Source: Planktothrix sp. UBA8402
GTDB lineage: Bacteria; Cyanobacteriota; Cyanobacteriia; Cyanobacteriales; Microcoleaceae
Assembly (NCBI GenBank): GCA_003456035.1
Contig: DMPJ01000132.1
Location: 1-5,807 of the forward strand
Length of the DNA: 5,807 bases
Reading direction: 5' to 3'
In this document: positions 1-5,006 of the stretch, piece after piece
Position numbering within the stretch: the stretch's first letter is position 1
Layout of the letters: each line of letters opens with the position of its first letter
The notes under the pieces: model-generated
What the model was told of the DNA's origin: nothing
Database searches by the model: none
What the model saw: only the letters and a program-made list of their open reading frames with translations
Translations under genes and position numbers: made by a program

Positions 1-28
1 ATTACTCATTACCCATTACCCATTACCT
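1..28. repeat. Heptamer tandem repeat (ATTACCC type)
   Basis: Four adjacent 7-bp units are visible: ATTACTC, ATTACCC, ATTACCC, ATTACCT. They lie in the intergenic space past the 3' end of the ferredoxin gene and may continue beyond the window edge. Short tandem heptamers of this kind are common in filamentous cyanobacterial genomes. The unit shares the core ATTAC with the heptamer array inside the 585-aa gene at 3513-3542. A run of nine G follows at 35-43. No function is evident. Confidence 0.8.
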
Positions 29-49
29 ATAGTTGGGGGGGGGACTTGA

Positions 50-544
50 TTATTGGTCATCTTTGGCATTTCGAGTTCGAGCTAGATATTCGCCCACTTG
101 TAAACGAGTTTCTTTCAATTGATTCAGAATTGATCGAGTAATCAGTTTTCCGGCTTCCACGACCACTTCTCCGGTAATCGGATGCAGAAGTTCTTGTTCC
201 GCTCGTCGCCCGACTAAAGATTCTATATCTTCAATGGCATCAATATACATCCCAGAGGGTAATTCAACAACAATGCCTTCCCCAATAACATGAGCTTGAC
301 AAGCTAAACGGGAATAAGGTTTAGCTGTTGTGATCACTTCTAAGGTTCTTTGTTCACGACGACTGATTTTAGATAAACCATCCATACCCTCTGTAATAAA
401 AACATGGCAAGTGGCACACATTCCTCGCCCGCCGCATTCTTTCAGGACGTGAAGTTCCTTGGTCATTAATGCCGAAAGCAGATTAGAATTAGTCTTAACT
501 GCCATTTCTTCCGCAATCGGTTCTAGTCGAAGTATTTTAGCCAT
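50..544 (-). CDS. [2Fe-2S] ferredoxin, adrenodoxin-type, with C-terminal extension
   Basis: This is probably a small soluble electron carrier. Four cysteines (C37, C43, C46, C82) are spaced C-x5-C-x2-C-x35-C, which is the adrenodoxin-like [2Fe-2S] pattern. It differs from the C-x4-C-x2-C of plant-type photosynthetic ferredoxin. Residues 1-25 supply the first beta strands of the fold, so the ATG at 544 is preferred over the internal M14. No clear Shine-Dalgarno precedes it. At 164 aa it is longer than a bare ferredoxin of about 100 aa. Residues 105-158 form an extra domain with HPITGEVVVEAGKLITRSIL at 121-140, which may bind a partner. It resembles the ferredoxin slr0148 (Fed5) of Synechocystis, which lies in the slr0144-slr0152 photosystem-assembly operon together with spkG. 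That orthology is from memory and untested. The family call is firm; the electron partner is unknown. Confidence 0.92.
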   Translation of the reverse strand: MAKILRLEPIAEEMAVKTNSNLLSALMTKELHVLKECGGRGMCATCHVFITEGMDGLSKISRREQRTLEVITTAKPYSRLACQAHVIGEGIVVELPSGMYIDAIEDIESLVGRRAEQELLHPITGEVVVEAGKLITRSILNQLKETRLQVGEYLARTRNAKDDQ

Positions 545-584
545 TTGTAGTAAAAATTAGATTAGAAAATCAGTAGATCAAAAA

Positions 585-612
585 AATATAGATAGCACAA
601 CCGAACCGTTAA
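585..612 (-). promoter_or_regulatory. Candidate promoter of the ferredoxin gene
   Basis: Read on the minus strand, TTAACG (607-612; 4 of 6 against TTGACA) and TATATT (585-590; 5 of 6 against TATAAT) are 16 bp apart. This would place the transcript start about 30-35 bases before the ATG at 544. The region is AT-rich, so chance matches are likely. Confidence 0.3.
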
Positions 613-669
613 ATTTAAGATTACACCGAGTTAACACCCCATTATCGTGGCACAATAACAAATTATGAA

Positions 670-756
670 CACTGATTAAACTGATTTCACAGATTACGTT
701 GATTAATTATTAATAAAGCTAAATCAGTGAAATCTGTGTAATCCTCTTAATCTGTG
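670..756. repeat. Imperfect 36-bp inverted repeat, possible MITE or hairpin terminator
   Basis: Arms 670-705 and 721-756 match as reverse complements at 27 of 36 positions around a 15-base AT-rich spacer (706-720). Each arm is itself built from alternating CTGATT and CACAGATTA-like words, a repeat vocabulary I associate with intergenic filler in cyanobacteria. It starts about 15 bp past the stop of the 101-aa gene and lies upstream of the ferredoxin gene. On the minus strand it could end the first transcript or separate the two genes. No long T run follows, so intrinsic termination is unproven. Apart from the promoter candidate, I see nothing else in the 545-771 gap. Confidence 0.6.
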
Positions 757-771
757 ATCGAAATTTAGATT

Positions 772-1077
772 TTAAGGACGATGAAGTTGAGCATTAGGCT
801 CTTTCACCCAAATTGCATAACCTTTTGGAGTTTTGGTAATTACGGTGCTGTCTCCGACGTTTCCCAGTTTAGCAACTATTTCTAAGGTTTTATCAGCAGC
901 CTCTACCGCTTTAAAAAAACTGTAGTATTCCTGATCAACACAAACCGCAGCAACGGGTTTCTCCAAATCCGGCACTTTGATCCTACAGGTGTGGTACTGA
1001 TTTTTAGATTGGATGATTTTGGTCGGGGCTGGCCCGGTGCTGTTTGTTGTAGATTCCGATTCAATTGGAGAAAACAT
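772..1077 (-). CDS. Conserved-looking small protein, function unknown
   Basis: I do not recognise this 101-aa protein. Residues 1-26 are polar, rich in Ser, Thr and Pro, and probably disordered. Residues 27-92 look like a compact alpha/beta domain: a strand around YHTCRIKVPD, a second strand VAAVCVDQEYYSFF, a helix KAVEAADKTLEIVAKL, and a final strand pair (STVITKTPKGYAIWVKEP). There are two cysteines, C31 and C46. No signal peptide or membrane segment is visible. The start at 1077 is supported by AAGGG about five bases upstream on the minus strand. It is co-oriented with the ferredoxin gene and divergent from the kinase gene. It could correspond to a small unknown protein of the Synechocystis slr0144-slr0152 locus such as slr0149; I base that on context only, not on similarity. 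Confidence 0.75.
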   Translation of the reverse strand: MFSPIESESTTNSTGPAPTKIIQSKNQYHTCRIKVPDLEKPVAAVCVDQEYYSFFKAVEAADKTLEIVAKLGNVGDSTVITKTPKGYAIWVKEPNAQLHRP

Positions 1078-1108
1078 AAGTACCCTTGATCGCTGGATAA
1101 TGGTACTT
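1078..1108. promoter_or_regulatory. Inverted repeat AAGTACC-N17-GGTACTT abutting a start codon
   Basis: A perfect 7-bp inverted repeat (1078-1084 and 1102-1108) directly abuts the ATG of the minus-strand 101-aa gene. In its mRNA the two arms would form a stem whose 3' arm touches AUG and overlaps the end of the AAGGGU ribosome-binding site. It could be an operator in the divergent spacer or an RNA hairpin that modulates translation. A 7-bp stem with a 17-base loop is only moderately stable. Confidence 0.4.
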
Positions 1109-1183
1109 TATCAGAAATGCCTATATTTTGGGTAGACTTCAAACTATAGGACAGGACGTTAACGAGGTGGTCTAAAACAAGCC
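1109..1183. promoter_or_regulatory. Remainder of divergent intergenic region before the kinase gene
   Basis: Together with the inverted repeat at 1078-1108 this makes a 106-bp divergent spacer, which should carry promoters for both directions. I found no well-spaced -35/-10 pair. TATATT (1122-1127) and TATAGG (1145-1150) are possible -10 elements for the kinase gene but lack a good -35 at 16-18 bp. An 8-bp palindrome CGTTAACG lies at 1157-1164. The kinase ribosome-binding site candidate is GAGGTGG at 1164-1170, 13 bases before the ATG, which is a long spacing. Confidence 0.3.
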
Positions 1184-3178
1184 ATGCAGCCTTCTCGATA
1201 CCGAATTTTAGGGTTAGTAGGACAAGGCCAGTTTGGTAAAGTTTACTGTGCCAGCGATCGCCGTACTGGAAAACTCGTGGCTCTCAAGGAACTGAGCCAT
1301 CAAAGCGCACCTACTCACCAATTTTTGCAAGAACTGTGGTTTATCATCAGTCTACAACATCCTAATATTGCTGCCTGTTTAGGACTCGAACATATCCAAA
1401 CAGGACGGTATTTGGTGATGGAATATTGTGAAGGGGGAACACTTCGTAACCTTCTCGAACAACAGGATTCTCTGCGGCTACAAGAGGCTTTAAACCTGAT
1501 CATGGGTGTTTTAGAGGGCTTAGACTACGCTCATCAACAAGGTATTATTCATTGTGACATTAAACCTGAAAATATCCTACTTACGTTAAAACCCCAAGGA
1601 TGGAATTCAAAGTTATCAGATTTTGGGATTGCTCGCCGTGCAACAGTCGCTGGAAATTTGTCACCTTCAGAAAAGCCTTCAACTTTTACGGGAGGGTCTC
1701 CTGCTTATATGGCTCCAGAACGTTTTTATGGTATTTATTCACCCCGATCAGATATTTATGCTGTTGGGATCATGTTATTTGAACTATTAGTGGGCGATCG
1801 CCCCTTTCATGGTTTACCTGGTGAATTGATGGCAGCACACTTAAATCAACGCTTACAGATACCTACAGACATTCCTGAAGCCTTAAAAACAGTAATTCAA
1901 AAATCTTTAGAAAAACTCCCAGCCCGTCGCTATAAAACCGCAGCAGATATGGCAGAAGCACTGCGAAAAGCCATAATTAATCCCCAAATTCAGAGTGTTG
2001 CTGACTCTATTATTTCTTGGAAAAATCCTGATTCTCCCACTAAAAATAATTCTCAATTCTCAGAAATTAATGATTCTAATTCGACTCTATTTATTGATAA
2101 TTTTATTTCTTTACGATCAGTTAAGAATGCCAATTTTCCTCTAAGTTGTATTACCAATTTTCCTTATCTTTATACGGCGTTTAATCAATCTTTAGAAATT
2201 TGGTCTCCTCCCCATAATTTATCTTCATCGGGTCAAGAAATTGATGTTATTTCTGAATATTCAATTCAATTTCCTGAAGCCATTTTGGCAATCCAAACGA
2301 TGGGTAATGGTTGTTGTGTTATGACCAAAAATAGAATTTATCACTCCACACATTTTCAAAAAAAACCTCAGTCTTTGTTGAATTTAACGGCAATTCAATC
2401 CTTACAATCTGATCATGAACAATCGCCTATTTCTAATAATATTAGCTCAGAAATTGGTAAGGTTGGGTTCTGTGATGTCTTTGTTAATGGCTTGAATCAG
2501 GATGAACCCGCTCCTACAAATACTTTAAAGCCAGCATCATCTCAGGATTTATTATATAGAATTGCAATTGAACCCAATAGTCGCTATATGGCTTTAGCAT
2601 TTTCAGGACAATTACGATTTTATTTATTAACGGAAAAAAAAGGTTTTCCCTCTTTAAAACCCATAAAAAAACTATCACTTTCTGTTCCTCAAGTTCCAGA
2701 ACTTATATTTTTAGATCGTAGATATTTACTGGGAGTTTGGCTAAACTTTAAACAAAAATACCACAATATGTTGCGGGTCTATACTCGCCGAGGAACTCCC
2801 GTCGGGAATCTGAAATTATCAATGCCTTTAAAACAACTTATTCCTACTCCTCAACCCTATACTTTATTAGGTATTGGATTCGATGATCAGCCTCAGCTTG
2901 TCCTGTTATATTTAAAGCCCCTGGCTGTTATTCGTATTCCTTTAAGTTCTCCACCGACAATCGCTTGCGCTACCTCTTGGGGATATGTTATAGCGGATAA
3001 AGATGGAAAATATACCTTCTTCAATTTAGAAGGGAAATTTTTAGGGGACTATCTTGGCCCTGTTAACCCTCAAGCCATGACTTCCTGGGGGAAAACTGGT
3101 TTAGCCATTGTCACCCATCTCGAAGAAAAGGGTTATCTACATTTTGTAAAATCCATGAATTTTGAGGAAAACTTATGA
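1184..3178 (+). CDS. Ser/Thr protein kinase with beta-propeller-like C-terminal region
   Basis: This is a eukaryotic-type (Hanks) kinase expected to phosphorylate Ser/Thr of partner proteins in the cytoplasm. The catalytic domain covers residues 5 to about 265. Visible motifs are the glycine loop G13-x-G15-x-F-G18, the ATP-binding K35, a candidate helix-C E50, the catalytic loop HCDIKPEN (D125, K127, N130), DFG (D146) and APE (177-179, in the sequence SPAYMAPERF). All catalytic residues are present, so it should be active. The loop reads HCD, not HRD, making it a non-RD kinase. Residues 266-300 are a Ser/Asn-rich linker. Residues 300-664 carry repeated strand patterns such as IAIEPNSRYMALAFSGQLRF and DGKYTFFNLEGKFLG, suggesting a degenerate beta-propeller sensing or docking domain. 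No transmembrane segment is visible. It may be SpkG-like, given the nearby ferredoxin. It overlaps the next gene by ATGA. Confidence 0.93.
   Translation: MQPSRYRILGLVGQGQFGKVYCASDRRTGKLVALKELSHQSAPTHQFLQELWFIISLQHPNIAACLGLEHIQTGRYLVMEYCEGGTLRNLLEQQDSLRLQEALNLIMGVLEGLDYAHQQGIIHCDIKPENILLTLKPQGWNSKLSDFGIARRATVAGNLSPSEKPSTFTGGSPAYMAPERFYGIYSPRSDIYAVGIMLFELLVGDRPFHGLPGELMAAHLNQRLQIPTDIPEALKTVIQKSLEKLPARRYKTAADMAEALRKAIINPQIQSVADSIISWKNPDSPTKNNSQFSEINDSNSTLFIDNFISLRSVKNANFPLSCITNFPYLYTAFNQSLEIWSPPHNLSSSGQEIDVISEYSIQFPEAILAIQTMGNGCCVMTKNRIYHSTHFQKKPQSLLNLTAIQSLQSDHEQSPISNNISSEIGKVGFCDVFVNGLNQDEPAPTNTLKPASSQDLLYRIAIEPNSRYMALAFSGQLRFYLLTEKKGFPSLKPIKKLSLSVPQVPELIFLDRRYLLGVWLNFKQKYHNMLRVYTRRGTPVGNLKLSMPLKQLIPTPQPYTLLGIGFDDQPQLVLLYLKPLAVIRIPLSSPPTIACATSWGYVIADKDGKYTFFNLEGKFLGDYLGPVNPQAMTSWGKTGLAIVTHLEEKGYLHFVKSMNFEENL
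1254..1261. repeat. HIP1 octamer GCGATCGC
   Basis: This is an exact GCGATCGC, the highly iterated palindrome characteristic of many cyanobacterial genomes. It lies within the N-terminal lobe of the kinase gene and supports the taxonomic guess. Confidence 0.95.
1794..1801. repeat. HIP1 octamer GCGATCGC
   Basis: This is the second exact GCGATCGC in the window, within the C-terminal lobe of the kinase domain (codons for VGDRP). The low number of sites fits an AT-rich genome. Confidence 0.95.
3164..3178 (+). promoter_or_regulatory. RBS and ATGA overlap coupling kinase and downstream gene
   Basis: GAGGA (3164-3168) sits six bases before the ATG at 3175, inside the last codons of the kinase gene. 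The ATG overlaps the kinase TGA stop as ATGA (3175-3178). This indicates one mRNA and probable translational coupling. Confidence 0.85.
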
Positions 3179-4932
3179 ATAATAATCCATTAATAGAATC
3201 ATTTGATCCCATAGAAATAACAACAAATATTATCGGAAAATCATCAACAACTCAGCTTAAAAACTTAGATGATTTTCTTAATCAAACCCTAATCAAATTT
3301 ATTGATCCAGTTGCTTTCGATTCCGTTTCTCAACCTAATGAAATTCCCGCCAATTTAGTTGAAGCTATGCAAGGATTAGTTAACATTATTGCTCATTTGC
3401 GATCGGCCAATAGTGCCTGGCCACCTAATTTACCCCAAACTCCTGAAAACCTAATTCCTTATGTTACAGAAGAAGCCTCTGAAGTTCTAGCAGCTTATCA
3501 AACTCACTATCCGAATTATGAATTACGAATTACGAATTACGATGCCCCCTCTGCCTCCTACTCCCAGGGTCAGAAAGACTCAAATATTCAACCTCCAGTT
3601 ATTTTATTTCTTAATACATTAGTTCCTCAATTATTATGGAATTTAGCCCAAAGTAACAATCAATTAATGCGACTTCTAACCGGAATTAATGCTGAAATTT
3701 TATTACCAAATCAAGATTGGACACCAGGAAAATTAAGATTAGTTGCTAGTCTGGTCATTAAAACAGAAAATCTACAGATTTCAATTGATTTAGCCACCAG
3801 TTTTTTCCCCCCAACTTTAATTCCAACCGAAGCTTATGTTCAATCTGATGAATGTTCTTTTTGTCAGCATCCCTTAGAAGTTAAATCTTTCTTACAACAA
3901 ATTACCCATCACTTTCAAGATAATTCTAATCAGATCAATTTTTTAACTAATCCTATCAACACTGAAATTTTTTATCCAAAAAGTAAATGGGAACCCAGTC
4001 AAATCAATATAGAAATGGGATTTCAATTTATTCCTGACCCTAAACATCACCAAGTAAGCCCCTTTAATTATTCTTTAGAAAATGATCTTATCGAAGAAGA
4101 CTTTTTCACAAATACACCGATTCAAGATGTTGAATATTCTATTTTGGCATCCGTTTCTCAAGCCTCTTTATTGAAAACACATATTCGACTTACCGACACT
4201 AATATTATTCAACCTTATATTCAAAGCCAAATTCAAAATTATGGGTTACACTGGCTTAAACAAAATCAACATTTACAATTTGTCAATCAACAAAAACAAT
4301 CAGAAACCGGGTTTAGTGAATCACTTTTGTTAACTAATAGGGAAGCTCAATTACAAGAAACCCGGTTTCTGTCTTGTTTAATCGACTTAATCTCAATCTC
4401 AGATGAGTTAGTCGATATGATTTACAATCCTAGGTCTCTTTCGATTCTGGTTTGTCTTCAACCCGAAATAGCGTTAATAGAGTTATCTTTGAGATTGTTA
4501 TGGCAAATGGTTAAAAGCAGTTATAATATTATGCAGCTTATCAGTGGGATTAAAGCCACAGTCCTACAACCAGGATTGGTTTGGCAAACCGGAACTTTAA
4601 GATTATTAGCCGTTTTAAATGCAGAATTTTTAAGCGATTCTTGGGAAGTAGATATCGCCAGCAGTCAACCTCTTAAGTTCGACTTTAACTCGATAATGCC
4701 TGACTCGATTATTCAGTCAGATTGCCATGAATGGTGTCGATTTCCGCATAGCATAGAATTTTTAAAACTGCAAATCATGAATTTATTAGAAACTATTCCT
4801 GAACTCAAAAGCTGGATTCAAGGAGCTAAAATAGATTGGGGAAATTCTGATCAAGATTTAGAATTATCTATCAATTGGCAATCTGGGTTCGCTCAACTCA
4901 GTTTTGATTTTGAATGGATTCCTAATCAGTAA
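3175..4932 (+). CDS. Unknown protein: MazG-like N-terminus plus duplicated module
   Basis: I do not recognise this 585-aa protein as a named family. Residues 60-108 resemble the first helices of MazG nucleotide pyrophosphohydrolases: LVNIIAHLR, W82, QTPENLIPY, then E99-E100-A-S-E103 (EExxE). The CPWD motif is degraded and no later ExxD is obvious, so catalysis is doubtful. Residues 149-287 and 437-583 are two copies of one module: LLW, then GI.A, P, W..G.LRL.A at a constant offset of 288, then QSD with a cysteine pair (C227/C230; C517/C521), and F.F..IP at the end. No signal peptide or membrane segment is seen. Two repeat elements are translated within it, at residues 113-123 and 376-399. The ATGA overlap with the kinase gene suggests a kinase partner or substrate. 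Function is unknown. Confidence 0.85.
   Translation: MNNNPLIESFDPIEITTNIIGKSSTTQLKNLDDFLNQTLIKFIDPVAFDSVSQPNEIPANLVEAMQGLVNIIAHLRSANSAWPPNLPQTPENLIPYVTEEASEVLAAYQTHYPNYELRITNYDAPSASYSQGQKDSNIQPPVILFLNTLVPQLLWNLAQSNNQLMRLLTGINAEILLPNQDWTPGKLRLVASLVIKTENLQISIDLATSFFPPTLIPTEAYVQSDECSFCQHPLEVKSFLQQITHHFQDNSNQINFLTNPINTEIFYPKSKWEPSQINIEMGFQFIPDPKHHQVSPFNYSLENDLIEEDFFTNTPIQDVEYSILASVSQASLLKTHIRLTDTNIIQPYIQSQIQNYGLHWLKQNQHLQFVNQQKQSETGFSESLLLTNREAQLQETRFLSCLIDLISISDELVDMIYNPRSLSILVCLQPEIALIELSLRLLWQMVKSSYNIMQLISGIKATVLQPGLVWQTGTLRLLAVLNAEFLSDSWEVDIASSQPLKFDFNSIMPDSIIQSDCHEWCRFPHSIEFLKLQIMNLLETIPELKSWIQGAKIDWGNSDQDLELSINWQSGFAQLSFDFEWIPNQ
3513..3542. repeat. In-frame heptamer array (GAATTAC)4 inside the 585-aa gene
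   Basis: The units are GAATTAT, GAATTAC, GAATTAC, GAATTAC, plus GA. They are translated as NYELRITNYD (residues 114-123). A pyrimidine-rich stretch follows (3543-3566, APSASYSQ). Three units make 21 bp, so the array encodes a 7-residue period in any frame. It looks like an intergenic-type repeat that has entered the coding sequence and lies directly after the MazG-like helix. Confidence 0.85.
3619..4035 (+). other. Protein module copy A of internal duplication
   Basis: Residues 149-287 of the 585-aa protein. Landmarks are L153-L154-W155, G170-I171, P178, W182-x2-G185-x-L187-R188-L189-x-A191, Q223-S224-D225, C227-x2-C230-x2-P233 and F283-x-F285-I-P287. The same landmarks recur in copy B. Confidence 0.75.
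4301..4371. repeat. 71-bp element with perfect 14-bp inverted ends, inside CDS
   Basis: Left arm CAGAAACCGGGTTT (4301-4314) and right arm AAACCCGGTTTCTG (4358-4371) are exact reverse complements around 43 bases. The element is read in frame as residues 376-399, beginning SETGF and ending QETRFL. AGAAACCGGGTTT-type ends are, to my recollection, a frequent dispersed repeat in cyanobacteria. It falls in the segment between module copies A and B, where an insertion would be tolerated. Confidence 0.85.
4483..4923 (+). other. Protein module copy B of internal duplication
   Basis: Residues 437-583 of the 585-aa protein. L441-L442-W443, G458-I459, P466, W470-x2-G473-x-L475-R476-L477-x-A479 match copy A at a constant offset of 288. 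Then Q514-S515-D516, C517-x3-C521-x2-P524 and F577-x-F579-x2-I-P583 match after a 3-residue shift or more. Confidence 0.75.
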
Positions 4933-4943
4933 TCAATTATTAC

Positions 4944-4956
4944 AAACCCGGTTTCT
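4944..4956. repeat. Third copy of the AAACCCGGTTTCT repeat end
   Basis: AAACCCGGTTTCT lies 12 bp after the stop of the 585-aa gene. It is identical to 13 bases of the right arm of the 71-bp element (4358-4370). It is itself nearly palindromic. It is either a solo end or a truncated element. Confidence 0.75.
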
Positions 4957-4975
4957 CAGTTATCGGTCAATAATT

Positions 4976-5005
4976 AACTATTACACTGATAACTATTACA
5001 CTGAT
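4976..5005. repeat. Two perfect tandem 15-bp copies before the gas vesicle gene
   Basis: AACTATTACACTGAT occurs at 4976-4990 and again at 4991-5005. The array ends one base before the ATG at 5007. It occupies the place where a ribosome-binding site would be expected, and no Shine-Dalgarno is visible there. Confidence 0.9.
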
Positions 5006-5006
5006 A

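Noticed and set aside
942..963. AAACCG...GGGTTTCT resembling the palindromic repeat ends
   Set aside because: It only partly matches the 14-bp ends, has a different spacing, and encodes part of the well-formed fold of the 101-aa protein, so chance is the simpler explanation.
903..1142. Minus-strand open frame of 79 codons overlapping the 101-aa gene
   Set aside because: It overlaps the better supported 101-aa frame almost entirely, has no family-like composition, and looks like a shadow frame.
1315..1782. Short open frames within the kinase gene on both strands
   Set aside because: They lie inside the conserved kinase domain and have no ribosome-binding site or recognisable product.
3513..4371. 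Repeats considered as a CRISPR array
   Set aside because: The heptamers have no spacers, and the inverted-end element occurs as one unit plus a solo end, not as regularly spaced direct repeats.
3175..4932. Possible pseudogene because of inserted repeats
   Set aside because: The frame is intact across both insertions, it has a good ribosome-binding site, and both module copies keep their landmark residues.
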